52,396 bases of DNA, from assembly GCA_031270465.1 (NCBI GenBank), contig JAISXP010000140.1, positions 1 through 52,396 on the forward strand, given 5' to 3'. Shown one piece after another: positions 18,401 through 28,796 of the stretch; the stretch's first letter is position 1; each line of letters begins with the position of its first letter. The translations under genes were made by a program, and so were the position numbers. Below the pieces are notes generated by a model. It saw nothing but the letters and a program-made list of their open reading frames with translations, was not told the origin of the DNA and made no database searches. The DNA comes from Tannerella sp. GTDB lineage: Bacteria > Bacteroidota > Bacteroidia > Bacteroidales > Tannerellaceae.

Positions 18401-19417
18401 TTAATTGTTTTCTACTTCCACTTCCGTGCCGTCGATCAGTCGCGACTGTCCGGCTATTACTACCTGCGAATTGTTTTCGACGCCCGAAATCAATTCGTAT
18501 TCGCTGCTCATTCGGCGTCCGAGTTCTACCTTGTTGTATGATACGGCGCCGTTGTTATAGACAAAAATATAGCGGTCGCCCGATCCTGCCTGCTTGACTA
18601 CGGCGAGGTCGGGAACGACGACGCGGCTTTCGGTTCCGAAATTCAGCGTCACACGTGCAAACATGCCCGGACGCACCTTCATGTCTTTGTTATTCAACTG
18701 TACTTCGACGGGGAACGTGCGGGTTGCCTGATTGATTGTCGGATAGATGAGACTTATCCTGCCTTCGAACACTTCATCGGGATACGTGTCCAGTTTCACC
18801 GTCGCAGGCGCACCCTTGACGACCTTCGGGAAGTATGTCTCGGAGACGTTGATCACCAGTTTGACGGGAACGATCTGTTCGACCGTCAGGATAGGCTGCG
18901 CTCCGCCGTACATGTCGCCGTCATCGTAGTTGCGGGCGGTGACAATGCCGTTGACAGGGCTTAGCAGGGCGGTGTTTTCCTGCAAATTGTTGTAGGACGT
19001 TTCTCTCACTTCGAGCGCTGTCTTGGCGGCGTCCCACTCCGATTTGGAAACGCCTCCCACTTTGTACAGTTCGTCGATACGCGAAAATTCGATACGCTGG
19101 TTTTCGAGTTGCAGTCCGATTTGTTTCAGGTTGGCGGCATCCATCTGCACGAGTTTCTGTCCCTTGACGATGCGGTCGCCTACTTCTGCGAATATTTTCG
19201 AAATGCGTACCGGTGTGGAGGGCGCGATATTATTCGTCACTTCAGCTTCTACCGTGGCGGTATAATCCTGCGTCTGGTCTACCGGACGGATGGTTACGAG
19301 AGCGAGTTTGACTTTGGGCTTTTCGACCGCAGCGATTTTCTGTGCCTCTTTGTTTCCCGAACATGCACTTAACAGTGCGACAACGAGCAATGCTGTTAAT
19401 TTAATTCCTTTTTTCAT
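18401..19417 (-). CDS. Efflux RND transporter periplasmic adaptor subunit (HlyD/MFP family lipoprotein)
   Basis: MKKGIKLTALLVVALLSACSGN lipobox; barrel-sandwich/adaptor pattern. Confidence 0.92.
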   Translation of the reverse strand: MKKGIKLTALLVVALLSACSGNKEAQKIAAVEKPKVKLALVTIRPVDQTQDYTATVEAEVTNNIAPSTPVRISKIFAEVGDRIVKGQKLVQMDAANLKQIGLQLENQRIEFSRIDELYKVGGVSKSEWDAAKTALEVRETSYNNLQENTALLSPVNGIVTARNYDDGDMYGGAQPILTVEQIVPVKLVINVSETYFPKVVKGAPATVKLDTYPDEVFEGRISLIYPTINQATRTFPVEVQLNNKDMKVRPGMFARVTLNFGTESRVVVPDLAVVKQAGSGDRYIFVYNNGAVSYNKVELGRRMSSEYELISGVENNSQVVIAGQSRLIDGTEVEVENN

Positions 19418-19436
19418 TGTTATGTGTAATGTTATA

Positions 19437-20804
19437 TTATTTGATTCTTTCTTCCTTTCCCAGTACCTTGTCCAGGTCTGCCCTGGCAATCAGGTAGTCG
19501 TAGATGGACTGATTATAGACGAGTTGAGCCTGCGTAAGCGCTACTTCCGAATCGTTCAGTTCGAGGATGGTGCCTTTCCCTACTTCGTAGCGTTTTTGTG
19601 CAATCAGGCGTCCTCTTTCCGCCTGAAAGATGCTTTCTTTATTGCTGGCTACCTGTTCCGAGCTGGCGCTCATATTGTTAAGACAGCTGGCGACTTGCAT
19701 CTGCAACATTCGTTCCGTATTCAGGCGCGTTTCTTCCAGTTGCCACATTTGAATCTGCGCTCTTTTCAGTTTGGGGAAATTGCTTGCCCTGAAGAGGGGT
19801 ATGGTCAGCGTAAGACCTGCCGTGGAATAAGGGAACCAGTTGTATTCGCTTATCCTGAAGTGGTCGCTCAGCGACGTGTACATGTAGTTGAACGACGCGC
19901 TGACCGTCGGCATGAAATTCGCTTTCTGGAGTTTCATGTTGAGGAGCAGCATTTCGGCGTTGAGGTCGATTTGCTTCAGGTCGCTGTTGTTTTCCAGCGA
20001 GAGCGACTTGTCGGCCATTTCGTTGGCATACAGACCTGTTTCGTAATCTTTCAGATTTCCTTCCGCTTCGATTTCGGCATCTTTTTCAAGCCCCATCAAT
20101 ACTTTAAGCTGCAGTTTGGCAAGCCTTATACCGTTTTCGGCCGATACCACGTTGGGCTTGAGGCTTCGAACCTGCACTTCCGAACGGATTTTATCGTATT
20201 CGCTGACCATTCCCTGCCTGTACATCTCGCTTGTGACGTTGAAGTTGGCCTCGGCCTGACGGTAACTTTTCTGCAGAACGTCGTAGCTGTCTTGCGCGAG
20301 CAGGAGCTGAAAATAGGCTTTCGTGACCTGATTCACCATGTCCAGCTTTGATGCACGCGACTTTTCAACAGCCAGGTCTACATCGGTTTGCGTCAGGTTG
20401 ATGCTTTTATAAAGCGCCGGCGCAAAAACGGGCAGACTGACGACAAAGCCACCGTTGTACGAGTTGTCGATACCCATCTGAAACGTCTGGCTTTCTCCGC
20501 CAATGTCCATCACCACCGTTTGCTTTTTAAGCGTCCGGCTGTAGCCGCCCGTGGCGGATATGTCGGGAAACAGGCCTGCGTAGGCTTCCCTGTTCGATTC
20601 CTTTTTCAGTTCGATTTCGCGGTCGGCCACCTTAATCGTGGGATTGTCGGACAAAGCAATGTCAATCGCCTGCGTCAGGCTGATTCTTAACGGTTCCTGA
20701 TTCACGCGCGACGAGTCTCCGGTCCCCGCTGAGACAAAAACCGGCGCACAGAGGAGAATCATCGCCATGAATCCCAACGTTTTGTTGTTGAATATACGTG
20801 TCAT
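19437..20804 (-). CDS. TolC-family outer membrane protein
   Basis: 455 aa; LSLTQAIDIALSDNPTIKVADREIELKK..., TolC-like duplicated coiled structure, operon position. Confidence 0.92.
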   Translation of the reverse strand: MTRIFNNKTLGFMAMILLCAPVFVSAGTGDSSRVNQEPLRISLTQAIDIALSDNPTIKVADREIELKKESNREAYAGLFPDISATGGYSRTLKKQTVVMDIGGESQTFQMGIDNSYNGGFVVSLPVFAPALYKSINLTQTDVDLAVEKSRASKLDMVNQVTKAYFQLLLAQDSYDVLQKSYRQAEANFNVTSEMYRQGMVSEYDKIRSEVQVRSLKPNVVSAENGIRLAKLQLKVLMGLEKDAEIEAEGNLKDYETGLYANEMADKSLSLENNSDLKQIDLNAEMLLLNMKLQKANFMPTVSASFNYMYTSLSDHFRISEYNWFPYSTAGLTLTIPLFRASNFPKLKRAQIQMWQLEETRLNTERMLQMQVASCLNNMSASSEQVASNKESIFQAERGRLIAQKRYEVGKGTILELNDSEVALTQAQLVYNQSIYDYLIARADLDKVLGKEERIK

Positions 20805-20897
20805 TTTTTTTCTGTTTTATATATTATAGATAGTATGTATTATTACAGACAGACAAAACGGAAAAATATTTTACTGAAATGCAAAAAAAATTTGTAT

Positions 20898-21542
20898 TCA
20901 TATATTTTCCTGTATTGTTTCAATCCGGTTGACAAGTCGCGGCAGCAGCAAATCGTAATACCCCTCAGTGACGTACCGTTTGAAAATTTTACGTCCGTTA
21001 TCGGTACATATTCCCCTGATAAAAAGCAAAAAGAAAGTATTGTGTACTTCTTCGTTTGTATACATTTTAAATGCTTCGGAAGGAGGCGACATTTTTGCAA
21101 ACTCTCTCATCATCAGGGCAATCATATCGTAATTGATTTCCGGCAAAAAAACGCCTTCATTCACACCGCGCTTCACCAGCGATATCATTTTGCACAACAT
21201 CGCCTTTTTATATACGGTCTGCATCGCCAGAGCGCCCGGATAGCGCAGTATGTCTTTGTAAAATGCGTCGCAAACCAACTTCCCCTGTATCTTTTGATTA
21301 AACAGCAGGATGATGTCCAGCGCGGTATTCGTTTCGATATCCAGTTCGTCCAGACATGCCTTGATATTTGAATATTCCGTTTTCAGTATCGTGACGAGCA
21401 GAGATTCCTTGTTTTCAAACAATTCATACAATGTCCGTTTCGACACGCCCGCTTCTTCGGCTATGTCGCTCATGCTTACCTTCTTTATTCCGTTTCTGGG
21501 AAAAAGGCGTTTCGCTGTTGCTATGATTTGTTCTTTCAACAT
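20898..21542 (-). CDS. TetR/AcrR-family transcriptional regulator
   Basis: N-terminal HTH: IIATAKRLFPRNGIKKVSMSDIAEEAGVSKRTLYELFENKESLL. Confidence 0.93.
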   Translation of the reverse strand: MLKEQIIATAKRLFPRNGIKKVSMSDIAEEAGVSKRTLYELFENKESLLVTILKTEYSNIKACLDELDIETNTALDIILLFNQKIQGKLVCDAFYKDILRYPGALAMQTVYKKAMLCKMISLVKRGVNEGVFLPEINYDMIALMMREFAKMSPPSEAFKMYTNEEVHNTFFLLFIRGICTDNGRKIFKRYVTEGYYDLLLPRLVNRIETIQENI

Positions 21543-21711
21543 TACTCCCTGCTAAAAACTTCGCCGCAAAGATAGGCGTTATAAAGTAAACCGTAAAGGT
21601 ATCATTTGTTACATTACTGGTCAAAATCGAAAGCGAATTATGTTTTTCGCGTCTTTTTTATGCACAAAAAGAAAAAACGGCTGGTAAAAAACAAAACCGG
21701 GATAAAAGTAT

Positions 21712-21719
21712 TATCTTTG
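21712..21719 (+). promoter_or_regulatory. Bacteroidetes-type -7 element (TATCTTTG)
   Basis: TATCTTTG 20 nt upstream of the AraC-family start. Confidence 0.5.
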
Positions 21720-21738
21720 CACGATTATTTTTTTTATT

Positions 21739-22641
21739 ATGAACTCGGAATTATCGCAGAATATGAAGATATTAAATAGGGCAACGGTTTATTTTGATGA
21801 TTTTCAGGATAATATCGTGATAGCTGAATTTAATTATTCGCCGAGTGACGCCGCCGAGCCGATACCTTTTCCGGCGCCATCGCGTCACGAAGCGTTGACA
21901 TTGCTGGGCGTCATGGCCGGCGAACTCGGTATTTCGGTCGATTACAGCCCGTACCGCATTCCCGCCAACGGGATTGTCTGGATTATGCCGACCCATATCA
22001 TGCAGGTCACGGATATTGCACACGGCACGAAAGTATGGATGTTGCATCTGACTAAATTATTTATAGATAACAATATACAAAAGCGATTCGGCGATACGCC
22101 GATGATTTCGTACATGCAACTGAAAAAGTATCCGTACAGCCTTTTCGAGCCGGAAGAATTTAAATTGCTCTACGAGCATTTGCAAACAATCAGGGATAAA
22201 TTCAAACTGAATGCACATTCGTTTCAGAAAGAGGTGGTTAAAACTTTTCTGAAGGCATTTGCCTTAGATATGGCTCATTTTTTCTTCAGGAAGAAAGACA
22301 ACTTTTTCGTACCGCAACTGACACGAAAGGAAGAACTGTTCTCCGATTTCCTTTTGCTGCTGAAGGAACATTGCAAATCGCAGCACGAAGTATCGTTTTA
22401 TGCCGGCAAACTTTGCATTACACCTCAATACCTTTCCCTGATACTCAAAGAGCAGAGCGGCCATTCAGCCAGCCAGTGGATACAGAATGCGCTTGTGGTC
22501 GAAGCGAAAAGAATGCTGAAAATGCCGCGCACAACCATTCAGAAAGTTGCTGATGACCTGAACTTTCCTGACCAGTCTGCGTTCGGCAAGTTTTTCAGGA
22601 AGCACACAGGATTTTCACCGCTCGCCTTCCGCAAATGCTGA
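21739..22641 (+). CDS. AraC-family helix-turn-helix transcriptional regulator
   Basis: C-terminal HTH: CITPQYLSLILKEQSGHSASQWIQNALVVEAKRML...TIQKVADDLNFPDQSAFGKFFRKHTGFSPLAFRK. Confidence 0.93.
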   Translation: MNSELSQNMKILNRATVYFDDFQDNIVIAEFNYSPSDAAEPIPFPAPSRHEALTLLGVMAGELGISVDYSPYRIPANGIVWIMPTHIMQVTDIAHGTKVWMLHLTKLFIDNNIQKRFGDTPMISYMQLKKYPYSLFEPEEFKLLYEHLQTIRDKFKLNAHSFQKEVVKTFLKAFALDMAHFFFRKKDNFFVPQLTRKEELFSDFLLLLKEHCKSQHEVSFYAGKLCITPQYLSLILKEQSGHSASQWIQNALVVEAKRMLKMPRTTIQKVADDLNFPDQSAFGKFFRKHTGFSPLAFRKC

Positions 22642-22682
22642 CTAGGAGATGGCGCAAACCCGATTTTCAGTCATTCAGTTAT

Positions 22683-23402
22683 TTATATAAGCAAATAATT
22701 GTCCAGCAATCTTTTCGTTCCTTCCCTGCCACAACAGAAAAGCGTATCCAGGATGGACAGGCGGGGAACAAACTGAGGGCAGCGTTGCGGATACCGACAG
22801 TCCGGCGTCTTGACAAACAGCAGGTTGATGCCGCTTTTTGCAAAGGCATCCCTGTCGTACAGTTGTTGCCCGCCAATCGAATTGACGTAAGTGTCGGCAT
22901 TTTCCCGTCGACATATTGCTAATACCCTGTTTTCCATTTTTTTATGCGGATAATCATCCAGTTCTTCTTCGATGGACGGATAGTCTTTTCCGATAATCGA
23001 GGTTTTGATATCGAGAAGGTTGCATATTGCCCGAACAGATTCTTCGTTCAGATCGCCGAGATATTCGAATGTCTTTTGCAGGACAGATTCCACGACGGGA
23101 TAACATTCTTCGAAACAGGGCATCTTCCGATAGTAATAGTTCAATTGCCGGCAAACAACGTTCCGCCAGTTACCGGAGTTGTCTATTTTTATCCGGCTAA
23201 TCGGTGTGTCATGTTTTCTTTCCAGAAGCGGAACGCGAATATACAATTCACTTCCATCCGGTTGTACAATCCTGTTCCGGTGAATCCATCCTTTTTTGAC
23301 GAACTGCACTTTGTCGTAAAGAATGAATCTGTCGACCGCCCGAATCAGTTGAAAATATCCGATATACGGGAAATAATAGGGTTGCATGATTCCGATTTTC
23401 AT
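22683..23402 (-). CDS. WbqC-family protein
   Basis: Start placed at MKIGIMQPYYFPYIGYFQLIRAVDRFILYDKVQFVKKGWIHRNRI, the typical WbqC N-terminus. Confidence 0.88.
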   Translation of the reverse strand: MKIGIMQPYYFPYIGYFQLIRAVDRFILYDKVQFVKKGWIHRNRIVQPDGSELYIRVPLLERKHDTPISRIKIDNSGNWRNVVCRQLNYYYRKMPCFEECYPVVESVLQKTFEYLGDLNEESVRAICNLLDIKTSIIGKDYPSIEEELDDYPHKKMENRVLAICRRENADTYVNSIGGQQLYDRDAFAKSGINLLFVKTPDCRYPQRCPQFVPRLSILDTLFCCGREGTKRLLDNYLLI

Positions 23403-23434
23403 TTCTCGAACTCGCCTGGTGGTTTGCTTTTCAG

Positions 23435-24337
23435 TTATTTTCCCGCAGGTTCCGGCACAACAGTTTCCATTTTTGCGGTAGAAAATGCGGTGAAATAGCC
23501 TACACCGCCGTTGCTGATATTCGTTTCGATATTGGAAGGCGGACCGCCGAAGAACGGATTTTCGCCGTTTTTCTCTTGCTGGCACTGGTTGACAAAGTTG
23601 AAGTAACCCTGCTCTATACGACTAAACAGCAGTGCAATACTGTATCCTGGACGAACGAAAAAGGTTGTATCAATCTCTATGTTGCCGGAAAAAGAGAAAT
23701 CGCTGTCCATGTCATCGAAATACCACAATGCTACGTCATTAAAATACTGTCCGTTAACGCCTTCGTCGGAAAATACGGTGAGGTCGGTGATATGATGAGC
23801 CTCGATTGTGTCGTTGATAATGAAACGCGCCAGATAATAATCGGCAGAAAGCGCATCCTGCGCAAACAAACTCAGCGCATAATGTCTGTATCCCATGATA
23901 GTCAGCGGCTTGATTGTGATGGAATCGATGACGGCGGGCTGCGGCATGACGGTAGAAGCGCTGTACGTTTCCACGACGCCGTCTCCGTCAAAATCAACTT
24001 CCACATTTAATGTATAGGTTATGCCGGGTATGGCGGCCATTGGCCTTGATGTCATATATACGCCCTCTTCGTCCGGGTCTTCCATCAAATCAAAAACCTG
24101 ATTATCCGACGAATATATGCTTGCCACGGCATCCGGGACATGTGTATTCCGTTTTTCGTCGAAGTAGGGTGACGAGCCGGATATCAGGACTTTCTGGTAT
24201 GCCAAACCTTCCGTCAGACAACCGTATATTACGATAACAGGCTTCGAATCATTCGTTTCAATAGCTATCGGCGCGGTACAGGCGCTCAACCACAGGAGGA
24301 CGGACAGGGTTAAAACTGATTTTGTCGTATGTGTCAT
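23435..24337 (-). CDS. DUF4249-family lipoprotein, partner of the adjacent TonB receptor
   Basis: MTHTTKSVLTLSVLLWLSACTAPI lipobox; VIVIYGCLTEG.YQKVLISGSSPYF; overlaps receptor operon. Confidence 0.8.
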   Translation of the reverse strand: MTHTTKSVLTLSVLLWLSACTAPIAIETNDSKPVIVIYGCLTEGLAYQKVLISGSSPYFDEKRNTHVPDAVASIYSSDNQVFDLMEDPDEEGVYMTSRPMAAIPGITYTLNVEVDFDGDGVVETYSASTVMPQPAVIDSITIKPLTIMGYRHYALSLFAQDALSADYYLARFIINDTIEAHHITDLTVFSDEGVNGQYFNDVALWYFDDMDSDFSFSGNIEIDTTFFVRPGYSIALLFSRIEQGYFNFVNQCQQEKNGENPFFGGPPSNIETNISNGGVGYFTAFSTAKMETVVPEPAGK

Positions 24338-24342
24338 GCTGT

Positions 24343-26652
24343 TCAAAATCGGAAGTTGTACGTGATGGACGGAACGATACCGAAAAGGTACATCATTTCG
24401 GCATACGGCAGTCCGGTATCTGCATCCTGAAGATAAGTTATAATCCACGGATTCTTTTTGTTGTAAGCGTTGAAAAGCGATACGTTCCATTCGCTTTTCC
24501 ACCGCTTTCCCGAATTTTTGTCGGGCGAGAAGGTGAAGGAGAGATCCAGCCGGTGATAGTCGGGACGGCGATATTCGTTACGTCCCGAATAGATCGGGAA
24601 ATATTCGCCCTGAATATTGAATCGTCCCGAAGGATACGTCGTCGGATTGCCGGTCGCATATATCCAGATTGCCGACAGGCTGCACTTTCGCGAGAGGTCA
24701 TAATTTACCGCGATATTCAGCGAATGAGTCTTGTCGTAAGGCGCCAGATAGGTCTTGCCGTGATTGATAGCGGGGATTGTACGTTCGGAGCGCGACAGGG
24801 TGTAATTGACGAAGCCGGTCAGCGCTCCCGTGTTTTTTCTGACCATAAATTCCGCGCCGTATGCTCGTCCGACGCCGGTGCGTATCTGCCCGTCCAATTT
24901 GTCGTTCAGGAGAAGTTGCGCATGTTCGGCAAAATCAATTACGTGCTTTAATTTTTTGTAATACATCTCGATAGAAGTTTCGTATTCATCATTTTTCAGA
25001 TTGTGGAAATAACCTAATGCAAACATGTCCACTTCCTGCGGTTTGACGTTGGGGCCGGCCGAAAACCAGATATCCAGAGGCGAGCCAGCAGCCGAATTGT
25101 TTGCCAGCTGGATAAACTGCACATTGTGTGCGTAATTGGCTTTGACGGACGACGATCCGCTCAGTTTCAGCACCATGCCGACGCGCGGTTCAAAGGCGGA
25201 GTACGTATGGTATATTTTCCCTGCTCCGTATACCGTGGAGTCGGTGGACTGGTAGTTTTCGTCGTAATTGAACACGGTCGCCTTGCCGACATTTTGAAAC
25301 AACGACCACCTGACGCCGTATTTGACACTGAAACATGTCGAAAACTTCTGTTCGTTCGATGCGTATATGCTGTGTTCCAGAGCTTTGTTGCCCTGAATTG
25401 CAATATCGTCAAATCCTTTTGCAGTGACCAGTCCCGGGTTGAATGAATGAATCGTACTCGACAAACCGTAGTTCAGATTCCATAAATCGCTGACCGGCTG
25501 GCTGAAATCGAATCGCAGCGACCAGTCCGTGATCGACGATTTCCATGAAGCCTGCGCACCTTCCATCTTCGATTCCAGTCCGTAATCGTAGTTTGAAAGG
25601 TAGACGCCGATGCCGGAGAAGAATTTTTCCGAAAAGATGTGCGACCATGTCAGCGTAGTCGAGGCATTACCGTAGTCGAAGGTGCCGGGGCCTGCGCCGA
25701 AATGGTCTTTTCCGTAATAGCCGCTCATTTCCAGTTTGTCTTTTCTCGAAAGGCGGTGCGTCACCTTGCCGTTCGTGTCGTAAAAATAGACGGACGCCGA
25801 TCGTAAATCCTTGTTAGGAGACATTTTGAGGAATAAATCCGCATAACTGCGCCGTCCGCCAACCATCCACGAAGTATTTTCTCCGATGGGTGATTCGAGC
25901 ATCAGGCGGCTCGATATCAATCCGATGCCACCCGTCGCGCCGAATTTTTCAGGAATCTCTGCCTTAGTCTGTATGTCGAGGAGCGACGACAGCCGCCCGC
26001 CATGTTTTGCCGGAATATCGCCCTTGTAGAGAGACAGTCCGCGAAGCACGTCGTTGTTGAATACCGAAAAAAATCCCAGCAGATGCGAGGCATTGTAAAT
26101 GACGGCATTGTCGAGCAAAATCAGGTTCTGATCGGACGAGCCTCCGCGCACGCTGAAGCCGGAACTGCCTTCCGATACGGTCTGGACGCCCGGAAGCAAC
26201 TGCACTGCCTTAATCACATCGACCTCGCCCAGCAGGGCGGGCATGCGTTTGATTTCGCTTGCCGTCAGCTTCTCCAGACCCATCTGCAGCATGTTTACCC
26301 GCTCGTCGCGCGCCTGCGACGAAATGGTGACTTCATACAACTGTGTATTGCCTTCCATCTTGAAATCTGCCGCCTGTTCGCCTTCGTATACTCTTATCCT
26401 GATGTCTTTCTGATAATATCCAATATAAGATGCAGTTATAGTATACGTGCCTTTCGGTATCCAGAGTGAATACGTCCCGTCGACGGCCGTAAGCGCGTTG
26501 ACATTTGTCCCCTTGACGAATACAGTCGCCTCGATAAGCGGCTCATCCGTCACGCTGTCCGTCACTTTCCCGAATATGCGCACATTTTGAGAAACAATCG
26601 CCTGGCAAACAGACAAAAACATGAATAAAACAATATATTTCCTTTTTTTCAT
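24343..26652 (-). CDS. TonB-dependent receptor with CarboxypepD_reg-like N-terminal domain
   Basis: RIFGKVTDSVTDEPLIEATVFVKGTNVNALTAVDGTYSLWIPKGTYTITASYIGY; plug domain KAVQLLPGVQTVSEGSSGFSVRGGSSDQNLILLDNAVIYN. Confidence 0.93.
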   Translation of the reverse strand: MKKRKYIVLFMFLSVCQAIVSQNVRIFGKVTDSVTDEPLIEATVFVKGTNVNALTAVDGTYSLWIPKGTYTITASYIGYYQKDIRIRVYEGEQAADFKMEGNTQLYEVTISSQARDERVNMLQMGLEKLTASEIKRMPALLGEVDVIKAVQLLPGVQTVSEGSSGFSVRGGSSDQNLILLDNAVIYNASHLLGFFSVFNNDVLRGLSLYKGDIPAKHGGRLSSLLDIQTKAEIPEKFGATGGIGLISSRLMLESPIGENTSWMVGGRRSYADLFLKMSPNKDLRSASVYFYDTNGKVTHRLSRKDKLEMSGYYGKDHFGAGPGTFDYGNASTTLTWSHIFSEKFFSGIGVYLSNYDYGLESKMEGAQASWKSSITDWSLRFDFSQPVSDLWNLNYGLSSTIHSFNPGLVTAKGFDDIAIQGNKALEHSIYASNEQKFSTCFSVKYGVRWSLFQNVGKATVFNYDENYQSTDSTVYGAGKIYHTYSAFEPRVGMVLKLSGSSSVKANYAHNVQFIQLANNSAAGSPLDIWFSAGPNVKPQEVDMFALGYFHNLKNDEYETSIEMYYKKLKHVIDFAEHAQLLLNDKLDGQIRTGVGRAYGAEFMVRKNTGALTGFVNYTLSRSERTIPAINHGKTYLAPYDKTHSLNIAVNYDLSRKCSLSAIWIYATGNPTTYPSGRFNIQGEYFPIYSGRNEYRRPDYHRLDLSFTFSPDKNSGKRWKSEWNVSLFNAYNKKNPWIITYLQDADTGLPYAEMMYLFGIVPSITYNFRF

Positions 26653-26843
26653 TGCGGGGCAAAGATACAAACAATAAACAAATTGTACTGTCCAAATGTG
26701 CCTGTATTGAAATATTTTTGCAGTTTTGCAATCGAATATATGCATATATGCCTGATAAAGAGTATTCAGCCATAGAGACTTCCTTTCTGTTTCAATTTGT
26801 CATACTTTTGAACAGGTTTTGCAGGCCAGCCCGGCCACGCCTC

Positions 26844-27755
26844 TCAGGGAAGAGCATGAAACAGATTGAATCCCTGCGGTTTGATGACAAATCCGATGCG
26901 CAGCATGTTTTTATATCTGTTGTAATCGAGCAGACATTCGCCGTAACCGTTATAATACTGAATGAAAAGGTATTGATTCACATTTTTGTTTGTCTTGAAA
27001 CTGAGTTCCCACTGCGTATTGAAACTGAACGACCGCGACCGCCATGTCGAAGCAAGCGTGAAAATAAACCGCTTGCCGGGCGAAATATAGTTAAACGAGA
27101 CTTCGGCCAGCCCGTTGTATCTCAATATATCGCGGTTGTTGTCGCTGTCGACGATGGGTACCCACGCCTTGACGTGCGTATCCACATATTTGCTCAGCAT
27201 CAGGCGCCACCCGAACGAAACCTTGTTCCAACTGCGCGAATATTCACCGTCTTTCCCGTTGGACTCGTGTTCGAGCATGAGGTAGGCATTGCCGATATAT
27301 TTGTTTTGGCGGATAATCAAATGCCCCAGGCCGATGCCGGGGTTGAAGTTCATGTCGTACATGGGGAGCGATTCTTCGAGCACGTTCCATATCGTCTTTT
27401 GCGTGAACTGGATGTAGAGATACGTGTCGAACGGCAAGCGGCTGCGCGTAAGGCGCTGGCTTATGCTCAGTTGAAACTTGATGTTCGAATTTGCCGCCGT
27501 CATGCCGTTGATACCCTCGCCGATTTCCGTCCCTCCGATGAAGTAGTTGTCCTTGTAGAGAGAGAAGTAAGGTCCCTTCTCTATTTCGGCACGCACACTG
27601 TCGGCATTGTATTTGGGCGTCAGTTCCTCAATCCTGTCCATCACAATCTCGCGCCTCTCTTTCATCAGCGAATCAGGCACATGCTCTTCCTGCGCCGCCA
27701 AAAATGCCGACTGTGCAAGCATATATATAATAATGTAGAAACGTCCTTTTACCAT
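26844..27755 (-). CDS. pldA: Phospholipase A1-family outer membrane protein
   Basis: MNFNPGIGLGHLIIRQNKYIGNAYLMLEHESNGKDGEYSRSWNKV matches the OMPLA active-site region (H..SNG....SRSWN). Confidence 0.85.
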   Translation of the reverse strand: MVKGRFYIIIYMLAQSAFLAAQEEHVPDSLMKERREIVMDRIEELTPKYNADSVRAEIEKGPYFSLYKDNYFIGGTEIGEGINGMTAANSNIKFQLSISQRLTRSRLPFDTYLYIQFTQKTIWNVLEESLPMYDMNFNPGIGLGHLIIRQNKYIGNAYLMLEHESNGKDGEYSRSWNKVSFGWRLMLSKYVDTHVKAWVPIVDSDNNRDILRYNGLAEVSFNYISPGKRFIFTLASTWRSRSFSFNTQWELSFKTNKNVNQYLFIQYYNGYGECLLDYNRYKNMLRIGFVIKPQGFNLFHALP

Positions 27756-27902
27756 GACAATATATAAAGCAATAATTATGCAAAAATAGAATGATTTTTC
27801 ATACGGTTGACAATCTTCTGCGGATTTGTCTCTTTTTTTCGTTTTATTATCTATATAATTTGTTATCTTTGCCCCGTTTTTTTATGCAAATGAAAATAAA
27901 GA

Positions 27903-28796
27903 ATGAGTAAAGGAACAATAGCCGGCATTCGCAGAGGGAACCGGTTTTCACCCAATCATATCGGAAACGACGCAGCCATATTTTCTTTGACGGTCAGTCA
28001 TCTGCGCGAAAAGGGATATATCGTGAACGAATATGTCGAGACCGATTTATTGACCGGAACGTGTGATGAAAAAGCCATATTCAATATGGTGCGCGACCTC
28101 GGATCGGTGCGCCGACTGAAACAGATGGAAGACGAAGGCCGCCTGATCGTCAATTCCGGCTACGGCATCGAAAACTGTACGCGCGAACGGATGACACGCC
28201 TGCTGATGTCCAACGGCATTTCCCATCCGTCCAGCATCATCGTCGAGACCGGCTGCGACCCTGTCTCCATGCTCGAAGAAGCCGGCTTCGGTAACTGCTG
28301 GATCAAGCGGGGAGATTTTCATGCCATTCATCGTGAAGATGTTACTTATGTAAGGCACCTCGACGAGGCCAGATGCATCCTGAAAGAATATTTCATACGG
28401 GGAATCGAAACGGCAGTCATAAACGAACATCTGGTCGGCGACCTTGTGAAATTCTACGGCGTGGTCGGTACGAGCTTTTTTTACTGGTTCTACCCGACAG
28501 GTATTCCCGGCAAACACAGCAAATTCGGGCTGGAAAAGATTAACGGCCAGGCGAGGGGCATCCCGTTCGACAAGGAAGGGTTGCACAGGCTCTGTACTGC
28601 TGCCGCCGACATTCTGAACATAAAAATATATGGCGGCGACTGTGTCGTGGCCGAAGACAGTACCATACGGCTGATTGATTTCAACGACTGGCCGAGTTTT
28701 GCTCCCTGCCGCGACGAGGCCGCACCGTATATTGCCGAATGTATTAACCGTTTAATTGAAACTGATGAAAAAAGAACGTATGGCGTCGGACATTGA
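27903..28796 (+). CDS. ATP-grasp-like protein
   Basis: 297 aa; ATP-grasp-type segments GNCWIKRGDFHAIHREDV, ETAVINEHLVGDLVKFYGV, IRLIDFNDWPSF. Confidence 0.7.
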   Translation: MSKGTIAGIRRGNRFSPNHIGNDAAIFSLTVSHLREKGYIVNEYVETDLLTGTCDEKAIFNMVRDLGSVRRLKQMEDEGRLIVNSGYGIENCTRERMTRLLMSNGISHPSSIIVETGCDPVSMLEEAGFGNCWIKRGDFHAIHREDVTYVRHLDEARCILKEYFIRGIETAVINEHLVGDLVKFYGVVGTSFFYWFYPTGIPGKHSKFGLEKINGQARGIPFDKEGLHRLCTAAADILNIKIYGGDCVVAEDSTIRLIDFNDWPSFAPCRDEAAPYIAECINRLIETDEKRTYGVGH

